Position numbers and translations under genes: made by a program
Shown: positions 1 to 11,217 of the stretch, piece by piece
Layout of the letters: every line of letters starts with the position of its first letter
How positions within the stretch are numbered: position 1 is the stretch's first letter
The notes under the pieces: model-generated
The model's input: the letters and a program-made list of their open reading frames with translations, nothing else
Database searches by the model: none
Told to the model about the DNA's origin: nothing
From: Byssochlamys sp. IMV 00236
Lineage: Eukaryota; Ascomycota; Eurotiomycetes; Eurotiales; Thermoascaceae
Assembly: GCA_001931875.2 (NCBI GenBank)
Contig: MSJH02000141.1
Span: 1 to 39,483, forward strand
Direction of reading: 5' to 3'
Length of the DNA: 39,483 nt

Positions 1-71
1 CTTTGATGCTTTTTGACATGACCCGTTTTGATAAAAAAAAAAAAAAAAAAAAGGAATAAGCTTGTCTTCCA

Positions 72-330
72 GGTACTGAATTTAAAATTGAAGTTGCGCC
101 ACATAAATTTTTTAAAAATCTATTTAAACAAACTCATCGCCTTGCTTGTAATTGATTTATCTGGGCAGAATTTATCAATTGTTACGCTTCCATCAAAAAA
201 ATTGTCAAAGGAAATGAGACTCTTATTGTCCCTGGGCACAAAGATTCATTGTTTTGAATCGTCTCATTTTAGCTTAAAAACTGCAAATCTCATTGTAGCC
301 TTTTGGTATTCAAGCGTTGGATCGTGTAAA
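72..330 (+). pseudogene. Decayed coding remnant, unknown family
   Basis: Reading from 72 in steps of three gives protein-like sequence (for example KIEVAPHKFFKNLF and later FIWAEFINCYASIKK) interrupted by stops at about 156, 258 and 273 and closed by TAA at 328. A CAG just before 72 could be an old splice acceptor. Amino-acid composition is more protein-like than expected for AT-rich non-coding DNA, but I do not recognise a family. The left end is at or beyond the window edge, and an A-rich run lies at 33-52. It could be chance. Low confidence. Confidence 0.25.
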
Positions 331-919
331 TAAAAGAAAAAAGGGCTCTTTTGTGTTATCAATTATTGGTTATTAGATAAGTGATACAAGTACGTTGTAT
401 TATTGCCTTCAAGTTCCAGGATAAATGCCTTACAACAATCATTTTCCATTATCGCGAACGTTTGCTCTTAAACTGCAAAAGTAGAAAGACTATTGCTTTT
501 TCATGAGAGCTTCATCTGTAATTTAAGATAAACAATAAGCGATTCACTCCTCTTGCTAGTGTTTGCTGAAAGAATCTGTAAAAAGAATATAAGCTCCTAA
601 TGAGGAACAGAGGTTCAAATTTTCTTCACTTCCCATAAGACCCATTTCGAAAGTTGCTGACCCCAAAAATAATAAATTTAGATGAGAAATGGGACAAGAC
701 GCATATTAAAATGGAATAATCGCTATACGAGTTGTTGATACCAAGTTGTAGCTGGTATCCTTGTCAACCGATCAGGAAGTGCTTAGTCATTTTGATCCAA
801 TGAACCTATTTTACGGCCCGACCAATTTTTTAAACAACTGACCGATGGAACGACGGTAATACAGGTGGCGTGCTGGTTTGATTTTTCCTTTTTAAAACAA
901 AACTACTTCAGTGTGTTCT
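331..919. other. Intergenic region upstream of NTO1-like gene
   Basis: No convincing reading frame or RNA gene is visible. This stretch presumably carries the promoter and 5' UTR of the gene starting at 920. It is AT-rich, with no clear TATA box at a useful distance. Confidence 0.5.
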
Positions 920-3900
920 ATGTCTGACGGTATTGAACCAGTTCAGCAGTTATTGAGCAGACGTGGCCGGCCTAGAAAGAACTCTAGTGATGATAATCGT
1001 TTAATAAAACAACAGGAAAAGAAATCAGCTAGATTGCAATTACCAATTGAAGAGCAGAAAAAGAAATTACAGCAAAAGGAAAAGCTTTCAGTAGAAAACA
1101 AACCAAGAGAAGAACGGTCTTACAAGGACTTTCATCCAGATCTCGACGTGAAGGAACCTTTGACAGTTGTTATTCATTCAGCACAATCACTTGATGCCAA
1201 TGAAATAAGATCCAAATCATCAACATCTTGCATTTCAGATTCAAACACCATCATCGATGGAAACACAGGCAATACGGCAATACTAAATTCACAGCTAAAA
1301 TTACCCACTCCTTCTTTCAAGATCGGCTCCATATCCAATGCGACAAATAAGGCAACCACTATTAAAAGATCTGAAAAAGAATATATTAAATATATAGGTG
1401 ACAACAATTAATTAGCAACATTTGGTTGGGAGTGAGTCAACTTACACTGTTCGCATTAGAGCCATCCGACAGTCAATTGATGACAACAGTAGAGTATGAT
1501 ATGGATGAGCAAGGTGAGCGTATACTTCAAAATACACAGACAGTATGTTGACAGTTATCGCGTGCATGTGTGTGTGTGTAGATGAAGTTTGGCTTCGAAT
1601 GCTCAATAATGAGCGAAAGAGAGAAAGTCTTGGAGAGATCAGTGCTGATTTATTTGAAAGCATCATGGATCGTCTAGAAAAAATGTGGTTTGATCTTGTA
1701 TGCAAGTGCTCATTCTTTTTTATTGTTATTAACAAATGAACTTTGTATAGGTAAAAGACTTGTCAAAAAACAACCGCAGCCAATTCGACCATGACTCGAG
1801 ATGTGCCATTTGTAGCAATGAGCAATTTGAAAGCAATAATGTTATTGTGTCCTGTGAAGGGTGTAATTTAGCGGTTCATCAGGATTGTTATGGTATCCCG
1901 TACGTTCCTAATAGGCAGTGGCTCTGTAGAAAATGCATGGTTTCACCAGAGAAGCCAGTGTCCTGTTTGTTCTGTCCTATTGAAGGAGGGGCGTTCAAAC
2001 AGACTACGACAAACCAATGGGGTCATTTATTATGCGCCATGTGGATACCCGAGGTCTGTCTGGGAAATAGTGTCTATATGGAGCCTATAGATGGAATTGG
2101 TAATATTCCCAAAAGTAGATGGAAGCTGACTTGCTATATCTGTCGCCAACGTCAAGGTGCTTGTATTCAGTGTGACAACAAGCACTGCTTTACAGCTTTT
2201 CATGTAACATGTGCTCGCTGGGCTAGATTGTATATGAAAACAAAAATACACAACTGTCATCAGGAAGATGTTGTCTTAAAAGCATATTGCGACAGACACG
2301 CTCCAAAAGAGTATAAAGAACGAATAGATGTTGACAAGAGTATTGTAGCAGCGCAACAATGGTTTTCAAAAAAGAAACACAGGAGAACACAGCATATGCC
2401 GCATGCAAGATATATTGATGAAGAACCAGAGCCTTGTGATTGTAACAGACCTTTTGAAGATGAAGATGGCAAAAAGAAAAAACATGCAGATGGACAGCAA
2501 TATTCTCTAGCACAGTTCTTTACAGTTTCCAAGACAGCCTGCGCTCACTATCAACAGTTCGACCCACATGGCCCAGTTGCACCAGAATGTTTGATTCGTA
2601 AACTAGAAAGTTTAAAATGCATTCGAGAATCAAAAGGGCTACGTAGAAAGTCTTTGATGATAAAAACAATTTGTTGCTATTGGTCTCTAAAGCGAGAATC
2701 AAAAAGAGGAACTCCTTTGCTTAAACGATTACATCTTGAGGTAAGTATTCTCTTTATTTTTTAGGTAGTAATAACCCTGTTTCTTTAGCCTCGAGTTGCT
2801 TTAAATCATCAAGCAAAGGAACCTGCATTAAAATCTGTTCAAAAAGCTTCTGTAAGCATTATTAACATTTAGATCGTCTCAAATGAATGTGATTAATGAG
2901 TTGTTGTAGTCTATAGTAAAGCTTAGAGAAGATTTGGAGAAGGTTAGGATATTGACAGAACAGGTTCAAAAAAGAGAAAAGCAAAAGCTAGAAAGGATGT
3001 ACAAGCAGAAGGCATATTTGGAACTAATATTATATCCAATCGAATATATACTCAAGCCTCTAGTTTGTCGTTTAATGGAGTAAGCACTATTTGCAAGTTA
3101 TGGTCTATTGATAACTAAATCTACACTTAGATTAGATAAAAAAGATATATTCAAGCATCCTGTCACTGAAGATGTAGCACCAGGCTACAGTGACATTATT
3201 CAGGAGCCAATGTCATTTTCAGAGGTCTTGAAAAGATTAGCATGCCACTTTTATACGGATTTTGATACATTTGAAGTAAGTCTATTCTAACCATGTATAC
3301 GAACTGGCATAATGACTATCCTAGCGTGATATATCTTTAATTTGGAAAAACTGCATGACATACAACAAACCAGACACCTCTTATTATAAACTCGCTCAGC
3401 GCCTACAGAAAGCTTCAGATTCCTTAATAGCAAGGGCCAAGGAAGCCTATGACGCTCTGGAAATCGACCGCCAAACTGGCTTTTTAGACACACCAATTGA
3501 TTCAGATATATTCGCATTTGGAAGAGAGCCCAGCCAGGTTGAAAAGGAAAATCATGGTATCGAATCAACTTCACTGACAAATGAGGAAAATGATGCAAAG
3601 GAAAAACAAGATCAGGACTTGACTGAGAAAAACAATACCAATGACGAGAATGAGAATTCTATATATCAAAAGCATGGTTCTAATGAGGCAATGCTGGAAC
3701 CGCAAAAAACAAATAGAAAGCGCCGACCAGCTAGTTGCGATGACACTCCTGTTAAGAAACGGAAAGTAGCGCCTGGAATACAACCCTCTGCTGCACCTCG
3801 TCTTACCAGAAGCAAAGCAAATGAGAAAAAGCGTTCGTTAAGGTCGTTTTCTATATCAAAAAATACTGTTGAAAGAAGATCAACTGATTCAAGCATTTTA

Positions 3901-4490
3901 AAGAGGAAAACTGGACCTGAACTTTTAAAAATAGATCATCAAAAGAAAAGAATTGATAGATCAAAAGACAAAAAGACAAGCTTAAAAAATATAAAGCCAT
4001 TGGCCTCTGTACAGCTAAAATTACAGTATAAAGATAAAGAAATAGTTTGGGCACGAGTACCTGGCTTTCCTGCTCATCCTGCACAAGTATGTGTAAATGA
4101 TATTGATTTTATGGTGTTTGTTAATTATTTTACTAGATAGTTGATGAACGAAAACATCAAGATATACCAGACAATGTGCTAATTCTAAAGTCAAGGCCTG
4201 ATTATAAAAATAAAGTACTAGTCAAGTTCTTTGCTGTGAGCGACTTACATACATGGTAGGTTTATGTCTTGAAACTTTACAAATTACTTACCATTTTTTA
4301 TAGGGGTTGGATTAATAAACTAGATATTGAACCACTTGGAAACAAAGAGATTGATATGAAGATGTTGTTGAAAGCGAAAAGAACAAAAAAGACTTACAGA
4401 ATTAATGAAATCAAAAAGGGATATCAACACGCTTGTAAATTAAAGCATATCGATCCGCTACCTTTCTTAAACTTGGTTTTTTCAAAATAA
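920..4490 (+). CDS. NTO1: NTO1/BRPF-like chromatin reader (EPL-PHD-ePHD-bromodomain-PWWP)
   Basis: Ten exons: 920-1397, 1460-1513, 1582-1697, 1751-2740, 2789-2851, 2910-3079, 3131-3275, 3325-4086, 4137-4255, 4304-4490; all phases agree, giving 1027 residues. From the N-terminus: an AT-hook-like RRGRPRK (residues 12-20); an enhancer-of-polycomb-like segment ending [11 protein letters not shown] (about 155-216); a PHD finger (CAIC at 234 to CRKC near 280); a second extended PHD with its Cys/His ligands (about 285-400); a bromodomain with MTYNKPD after DIIQEPM (about 590-700); basic NLS-like KKRKV; and a C-terminal PWWP-like domain ([13 protein letters not shown], about 905-1010). BRPF/Nto1 proteins scaffold MYST acetyltransferase complexes (NuA3, MOZ/MORF) and read histone H3. 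Bromodomain plus PWWP resembles animal BRPF1 more than budding-yeast Nto1. The start is the first in-frame ATG. The gene is convergent with MYG1, with 63 bases between the stop codons. Confidence 0.9.
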
Positions 4491-4553
4491 AAAAAGTGCA
4501 ATGTTTTCTATCATTCAAGATTACGCTTTGCATGATTAGTTTTATTGGATCAT

Positions 4554-5801
4554 TTACAATTCTAAAGCTAACTTTGCCATTTTGTAAGCGCCTTCACGTG
4601 TCTTGTTGCCACCAATAAAGCCTCCAGCATGCACAAAAATACAGTTATCAACACCTGAAAGACGGCTAAGTTCTTCGTCACGAACACCTCTCCAGGCTTC
4701 AGGTAAGCTTTTTCTATTTTCAAAGCCCTCAAGGCGAGTAGGAACACATTGTATTCTCCAATTTCCTTCAGGGTTGCTTTCAGGATAAAGTACATACAGA
4801 ATTTCCTTTCCATTTGTCAAACCACGTTCACTTTCGAGATCAAACAAGTGCTCTTTCCATGGACATGCACGTTCAAGAGCAATCACACGGCCAGATGAGT
4901 GGACTTCATCTGCTCTATCAAGCGCCTCTACTACAAGAGTACGAGCGGGTAACCAAATTGACTTGAGTCTTGTAACGTAATCTATCAATTCTGTGCCTGC
5001 CATTTCAGAGGCTTTGAGGAAGCAAGCATCAATGTCAGCATCAGTGGCAGTTTGGTTCCAGGCAGGATTCAGATTAGCAACTCTGCTTGGAAGACTTGTA
5101 GGGCTTTCTTTGAATAGAGGTGTAATGCTACTAGGGTATGCACTAATACCGTTATCATTAGCATCAAGGGCTTCTACAAAACACTAATGAATTGTTAATT
5201 TCATACAATGATATTATCCTTTTTATATTTACATCATAGGTCTTGAGATAAATTTTTTCAGCATCTTCAGCAGAAACTTCGCTTCCAAGGACTGAGCCTA
5301 CAACCTCTCTTCCAAAGTGTCTATAATAAAAAAGTAGGATAAATTAACAGCTTCACTTTTACACTGCTGTTGACCTACTTGTATACTAAACCAGCAGAAC
5401 TAAGCTTAGTGGCATGCTTATCATCGAAAGTCTCTGTGAACCCGCGCTATTATTATTCTCGTTAGCTTGTTGAATCCATTTTTTGATTCCACTGATTACC
5501 TGATGATGGTCATATCGATGGGCAGAAGGATCATACACACCTCCAACATCAATGATAATATCGCACTCTTCGAGCTTTTTAGGGTCACGTGTACGAACTA
5601 ATGTGGCATCTTTAAACTCTTCGGTTCTCTTTAAAAGGGCAACTGCCAAGGCTTCATCACTAGTGATCATTAGACGTGATCTATGTAAATGAAATATAAA
5701 CATACCAATGAAAGTGACCGCTGTGTGTTCCGATGATCTATGATTTGAAGTTGTTATTGCGACACTCAAGCAAGTCACTATATGATCAATACCTTGGGCA
5801 T
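4554..5801 (-). CDS. MYG1: MYG1 family DHH-like nuclease
   Basis: Six exons on the minus strand: 5801-5793, 5737-5706, 5659-5500, 5446-5379, 5320-5233, 5183-4554, giving 328 residues, about usual for the family. Splicing restores the N-terminus MPKIIGTHSGHFHCDEALA, then RTRDP, IIDVGGVYDP, HRYDHHQ and RGFTETF; these His/Asp motifs are the family's metal-binding signature. MYG1 proteins are reported 3'-5' RNA exonucleases of nucleus and mitochondria. The first exon is only nine bases (MPK). It is supported because the upstream sequence has an in-frame stop and splicing gives the conserved start. In the C-terminal half, the segment with CIFVHAGGFIGGNKTREGA is also typical. No clear mitochondrial presequence is seen. 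Confidence 0.93.
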
Positions 5802-6208
5802 AGAATTGAGTAATGTAAGTTTATGCTTGAAAAGATTTTTAAAAATCATCATCCTTTATAAAATAAATTTCAGTCAAAGCGACTGTCAAATTTCACCGCG
5901 TCTTTCCTTTTTTGTTAATCCATACGCGCTAGTTAAATCGAGAGCCTACATCCAGTTACTTAAACAAGTTACTCAGCTCAGAAAAACCAAGGTGTTGAGA
6001 AACATATCAAAGCCATAGGTTCACTAGAGGTTCCTTGTTTCTCCCTTGTTTATTCTTTAAGTCTTTTTTTCAGCGAGAGAGTGTGTTTAAAGAAGAAGAA
6101 GAAAAAGCATTGTTTGAATTGATAGAATAACACAAGAAAAGAGATATATTGATATCAGTTAAATGAGAAAAAGGTACAGATTGATTTATTGTAAAGCAAA
6201 GCGATGAA
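5802..6208. other. Intergenic region between MYG1 start and defensin-like gene
   Basis: No gene is supported. It contains the MYG1 promoter side and the 3' flank of the peptide gene. A short open stretch on the plus strand (5782-6018) has no recognisable features. Confidence 0.5.
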
Positions 6209-6442
6209 TTAATTTGGCACATAGCCACAATAGCATTTTCCTGCGTGACAGACGGCTAACAGCATTTCATTCGCAGCATTGTTGCAAAGTGTATCGCAGT
6301 TACCCTGATTTATGCAAGAGAAATCGCAGTCTCTCTTTTCTAACCTTTGTTTCTCGACAATATCCTTATTCGTTTGGAAGCATGACACTGTTGATACAAT
6401 TAAAATGAAGCATACGATCATCAAAGAGAATTTGGTTATCAT
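6209..6442 (-). CDS. Secreted cysteine-rich, defensin-like (CS-alpha-beta) peptide precursor
   Basis: Uninterrupted 77-residue frame. Residues 1-20 form a hydrophobic signal peptide (FSLMIVCFILIVSTVS). A short propeptide follows, ending in EKR at about 36-38, a Kex2-type dibasic site. The predicted mature peptide has 39 residues with seven cysteines. Six fit the CS-alpha-beta spacing C-x5-C-x3-C-x11-C-x4-C-x-C, as in fungal and invertebrate defensins; the remaining one, near the mature N-terminus, is unpaired. The mature part is acidic (three Asp and one Glu against one Lys), unlike cationic defensins. The prepro layout matches fungal defensin-like peptides such as the plectasin family, which bind bacterial lipid II; whether this one is antimicrobial is unknown. 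The gene is single-exon. Small secreted effector or cell-wall signal are alternatives. Confidence 0.7.
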   Translation of the reverse strand: MITKFSLMIVCFILIVSTVSCFQTNKDIVEKQRLEKRDCDFSCINQGNCDTLCNNAANEMLLAVCHAGKCYCGYVPN

Positions 6443-6782
6443 GTTGCCTAGGTTTATAATCTAAAGAAAAAAAAAAAGAGAGAGAGAGTAAAGTTTACCA
6501 TGATAAAGAGTTTCTTTTATTGCTTATTAGAAACAGGAGAGAGGTTATTCTTTAAGGAGGTAAGCAAGAATTAGTTTGATGAAAAAAAGGAGAATAAAAA
6601 AGATTTGGTTATCAAGGACTGGATGGTATACTTTATTATTGACATCATTAAATATTAAACGTATTCTATTTACATAAAAATATTGATAAAGGAGATAAAA
6701 AGGGAAAATAAATAAGTTTGTAGAATATACATACAGATAGTAGAGAATAAAAAAGAAAGGAGTGAGATGTAAGTTTAAATCC
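6443..6782. other. Intergenic region between arrestin and peptide genes
   Basis: AT-rich, with a polypurine run at about 6463-6490 on the plus strand (polypyrimidine on the coding strand just upstream of the peptide ATG). It serves as the 3' flank of the arrestin gene and promoter of the peptide gene. Nothing else is seen. Confidence 0.5.
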
Positions 6783-8735
6783 CTAATCAGAATAACAAGG
6801 AGGAGGACCCCATTCAGGCAAAAATCGAGAGGAATAAGAGTCGGCGTCAGTATCGTCCTTTGAGGGTTTAGCCTGGCTTGATGATGACATGAAAGGTATG
6901 CTCCCCGAGGTTCTCTTTGACTTGTCTTGCTTGTTCTTTCCCTTTTGCATTTTTCGAATCTCGCAAGGACAAGGTTGACAATCACCCCAGCCAGAAACAC
7001 TTGTGATAGGCTCACGTTGCTCCCAAAATGTGCTTGCAGTATAAAAATTCTGCTGAAAGGAGTTTGCTTCTTGTTCTTGATAAGTAGGAGGAGGAGGCAA
7101 AATCGTTTGATTTTCATCATCAGCAGCAACCAATCGACAGTCCAACATTTGCATAGGAGAATCTAGATCGATATTGAACGTTTCGTTATCACATTCAAGA
7201 GTGACGGATAGCTGTAACCAGTGATTGATCTTTATAGAGTCATACGTCATACTAGGGTGCAGTATGTTGTCGCAATCCGGCATAGGCATAACAAAACGAC
7301 CACCAAAGTATTCACCAGGCTTGATAGGTTGATCAATTTCCTTCAAGTTCACCAGCTTTTTCTGACCAGAGGAATTGGTGTTGTAGTTTTCGACTTCTTT
7401 TATGGGACATGGCTTTGTACTTGAGCTCTTACTGCTTGCTCCAGAAGTCAGGAATAACTTTGTAGAAGGATCTCCAGGCGAAGGTGGATCAAAATAAGCT
7501 ACTTTTGTATTGTCTTCAGAACGCTGATGTACAAACTTGCAGCCGACACATGTATCTACATTTGCCACGTTTTTCATTCCCAGTTCTTCCTCTTCAGCTT
7601 CAAAATTGTAAGCCCATTTCAAGATCATCTTAACGCCTTCATCATATTTTCTTGTTTCAGGTAACCGAGAATCCCATGAATGATCTGCAGGAATCTTCAT
7701 TGTGTATCTTCTGTTTTCGGAAATCTTCAATAGAATAGACTTTAACTTCACCTTGCGAACCGTGGGTTCAATCATAAGCTCAACGCCAATACTTGTACCC
7801 AAAACAAGGGCTGTACGATCCACACTCATCTTGTATCTAATGCCATGAACGCTTTGTAATTTTTCTGCAGGCTGGTTGAAATTGCTGATAGTTCTTCCGG
7901 CCAAAGAAAATGTAAATTGATTGTATTGTTCATCAAAGCCTTGATATTCGCTCAAGTCTCGACGATTCCATGCTAAGCCCATCTGGCTCCCTGTAGATGC
8001 TCTATTGTCGTTTGAAGGAGATGTATCAGAGCTGGACGTTTGATGTGAGTCATTATGAGATTCAGGCTCATCCGAGGGTATTGACAAAGGCGAGGGAACT
8101 GATATGGTATCTTGTTCGGATGCGCCTTCATTTATAAACGATTGTATAGGTCGAACAATTCTTAACGATGCGCTGTGTACATATTTCTTTTTGAGGCCAG
8201 TATTGCGAACTTTTTCTATCCAACTCAAAGGATTTGTATGACTCGGTTGATCTAGACGTGTTGAGCGACGGATTGTGGCAATGACTTGATAAAAGATTTC
8301 GATTCGATCTTTGATAAACGTACTTGCTGGTAAAGAGGCTGGTATTGGGAATTCGAAAGGAAATCGTTGTATTCCTGCAGGCATAATTCCTTTGGAGTTT
8401 GGCGGTAGTAAAGAGAGTTCAATAACCTGGAGTTTAGTTTCAATAGGGTTTCCCAGTGATCTACCTCGCATAATTTCTACAATAAAGGAACACTTAGTAT
8501 AAAGAGAAATGGTTTATATGTTTATAAATATACCTGGCCAAGTATGAAAACGCTGTGTTCCTTCAAATACGAGTTCAATTGGACCTTGTATAGGGGTATC
8601 TTTTGGAAAATTGACAATTACTTCACCGCGAATTAAGGTAGAACCTAAGGACTCTTCAAGAAATAGTCTGGGTTCATCAAGTATAACACGAAGGACGTCT
8701 TTCTTATATGTAACTGTAGATTCAGAATAAAGCAT
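6783..8735 (-). CDS. Alpha-arrestin (arrestin-related trafficking adaptor) with PPxY motifs
   Basis: Two exons, 8735-8534 and 8476-6783, giving 631 residues; the codon split by the intron restores TWPEIMRGRSLGNP. The N-terminal beta-rich arrestin fold (LRVILDEPRLFLEES, then RGEVIVNFPKDTPIQGPIEL) and the second arrestin lobe around residues 180-420 are recognisable. A Ser/Asp-rich insertion at roughly 125-165 looks disordered. Two PPxY-type motifs, PPTY near residue 530 and PPCY at 626-629 next to the C-terminus, are the usual docking sites for Rsp5/Nedd4 HECT ubiquitin ligases. Such adaptors direct plasma-membrane transporters to endocytosis. An in-frame ATG further upstream at 8786 would add a Phe-rich stretch that looks like UTR. 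Which yeast ART it matches is uncertain; LDB19/Art1-like is possible. Confidence 0.82.
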
Positions 8736-10552
8736 TATAAAGAAGAAGAATATAAATAATACAATGAAGTATAGGATAAAGACCAAGAGAGAGTGAGAAA
8801 TGTGGAGAAAAAAGGGGAAGTAGCTTTATATACATGCCATATAAACTTGCCCGTCACTTTGATGAATAATCAAAGGTTGCAGTATGCGTCAGATCAAAAT
8901 ATTATGGGCCAGCGTGAATCAAAGTTGTTACAAAATCAGTTGTACAACCCTGTTACCATGACAATCTCATATCCATGGGGAACTACTAGCCAACCGAAAG
9001 GCTTGTGTAGCCATAATTGCACACTGAATGGCTAATGATAACGAATTTGCGTCATAGGTACTACCAGACGATTATTCTTGGTACAAGATGACTGTTTGTG
9101 AATAATAATCTTTTGCTTATTTAGGCCACAATCACGATATTATTTTGTTTGTTCTGGTCATGCTTCAACCGCTTTTGTCCATCTTTATACTCAAGAAAAA
9201 CCTTTGACAGTTAAGAACTGCTAGAGATGCATAATACGCTATTGATTAATAATGCATTTGACTATTGCATGACTCGCCAGCTGAAATTTGACAACTGTCC
9301 ATTAGCTCCGTGGGACTATTATTGACGCGTAATCTAAATAGAATCTTGCAGCCATATCCAAGAAAACGGCCCTTTGTGTTACTCATAATGGCAAGCTGAA
9401 TAAGGTTTTGGTGACTCTTTGCTGATCCGCGGCCATGCTTACTGGTCACATTAGATGTCATTAACATAAATAGAAACTGCTGCGGAACAATCAAATGACA
9501 CATGATTATAAATGTTTAAAAATATTGGCCAAGGATTAACTTGAAGAGGTATTATGTGATCTGCATCCTTGGATCGAACCTCGAACGTTGCTTTTATGTA
9601 TTCCCTCTTTTGTATCATTTTGAAGTAATAAAATCTATTGCCGAATTTTCGGACATTATTTATTCACACAAAAGAAATGAAAAATTCCATATTAGGAGCA
9701 TTGCAATCAACAGCAGCCTCCTTCCCATTTTATGGGAATGAATGATCAAGTGCACTCAAATCATTTCTAGATTATTACTTTATACTTGCTTTTAATCTAC
9801 TGATTAGGGCGACCCATACTGTCTTTTCCACTTTTATCCTTTGTTTCTCTTTTTTCAATATCTTTTTTAACATTACAATCATCAGGGGCATAATAATTAT
9901 GCTACAGTAAGTGGCTTTAGATCATCAACCGGAGCATGCTTCATAACATATGACTCACATTTTTATCGTACTACTCGGTCGTTCTTGGAGAAAGGCTTTA
10001 CTTAATGATAAGGTTATCATCTACCAATCATTCCTTATCATTGTTTCTATATAAAAATGAAAGAAAGGTAACAGTACAATGAGCATTGCTAAGTATTATC
10101 TACCTTTTAAGCTCGGCAATGAACTCAATGATCATCAATCAACTCTCCTTACATATTTAGCTCTACTCACTGTCACTTAAAGAAATGAACTAAAGCGCTT
10201 ATTCCTTGATTCAAACCATTTCTACGCTTTACTTTATAATGCTATTTTACGCGCGACTTTTAAGCAGGCAACACAGTTTCTTCCAGAGAATCTTATGCTT
10301 GAATATTCGTTCATTAGCTTAAAGTGCCATTCCATGCTGTTTATTAAAATATATCAATGATAAATCTTAACATGTTGGCTATATTCAAGAATTATCGTCG
10401 TCGAGCATCCTTGGCTTACGAATAAAAAGAAAGTGTTTACCATTTATGTGTCGCTGTGCGGATCATCAAAAATGGATCTCGACTTTTCAGGTTTTATATT
10501 TTAAAAAATGCATATCATAAAGTAAGTTTTATTGATTTAAAAAAGATAGCAT
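8736..10552. other. 1.8-kb gene-poor region
   Basis: Only short, composition-driven open frames are present (longest about 85 codons). None has recognisable motifs, splice-joined extension or a signal peptide. No tRNA or rRNA pattern was found. It contains the arrestin promoter (right of 8735) and the 3' flank of the eL22 gene. Confidence 0.5.
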
Positions 10553-10921
10553 TTATTCTTCGTCTTCAGATTCCGCGTCGTTAGCAATGTTGAAGTAGCG
10601 AAGTTGGAAAGTTTGCTTGTCAGTGGCAATGACACGAAGCCAGTCGCGAATTTGGTTCTTCTTCAAGAACTTCTTGGTAAGGTACTTGAGGTAACGCTTG
10701 GAGAAGGGAATATTGGCAACAACAGTAATCTTGTTGTCAGCAGAGCGAGAGATGGCAATAGCATCACCGAGGTTGTTGGTACGGCCGTCAACCTTGATGC
10801 GGTCATGGAGGTACTTTTCGAAAGCAGCAGCATCAAAGATCTTGTCGTTGGCAGGACCAGAACAGTCAATGACGAACTTGTACTTCTTAAATGCCATAGG
10901 AGGTGCCTTTACAGTAGCCAT
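10553..10921 (-). CDS. RPL22: 60S ribosomal protein eL22
   Basis: Single exon, 122 residues, the normal family length. Recognised by KYKFVIDCSGPANDKIFDAA, KVDGRTNNLGDAIAISR, the lysine-rich FSKRYLKYLTKKFLKKNQIRDWLRVIA, and the acidic tail ESEDEE. It is a component of the large cytosolic ribosomal subunit. The start is the ATG preceded by a purine-rich AACAAA context. It is divergent from AOS1, with about 300 bases between the starts. Unlike many fungal ribosomal protein genes, no intron is needed. Confidence 0.96.
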   Translation of the reverse strand: MATVKAPPMAFKKYKFVIDCSGPANDKIFDAAAFEKYLHDRIKVDGRTNNLGDAIAISRSADNKITVVANIPFSKRYLKYLTKKFLKKNQIRDWLRVIATDKQTFQLRYFNIANDAESEDEE

Positions 10922-11217
10922 TTTTGTTACCTTGTTGGAAGAGAAAGAAAAAAAAAAAAGTTTTTAAGCCAACATCAGTTGTTTAAAACTCCCTTGTTAC
11001 TCTGTCAAAAATCAATTTCTGTTAATACAGAAAACAAGTCTCCCAAGCCTTGTGGGCATTCGATATAGAATGCAGCTTTATTGAGTCATGGCAATAACAA
11101 TTAAGGGCTAAAAGCCGAGGCTTACAACTATCTAAAGTTTATTGACATCTGCTTATTTTGTCTGAGTGGCGTTTATTAAACTGATTTTTAAAGTAAAACA
11201 TCTTTCGCTTTTTTCAA

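Noticed and set aside
8736..8786. Longer N-terminus for the arrestin gene from the ATG at 8786
   Set aside because: It adds a hydrophobic Phe/Ile run encoded by an A/T-rich leader; alpha-arrestins start directly with the beta-rich domain.
9560..9610. tRNA-like B-box (GGTTCGATCC on the minus strand)
   Set aside because: The flanking five-base arms do not pair as a T-stem, and no A-box, anticodon arm or acceptor stem could be placed around it.
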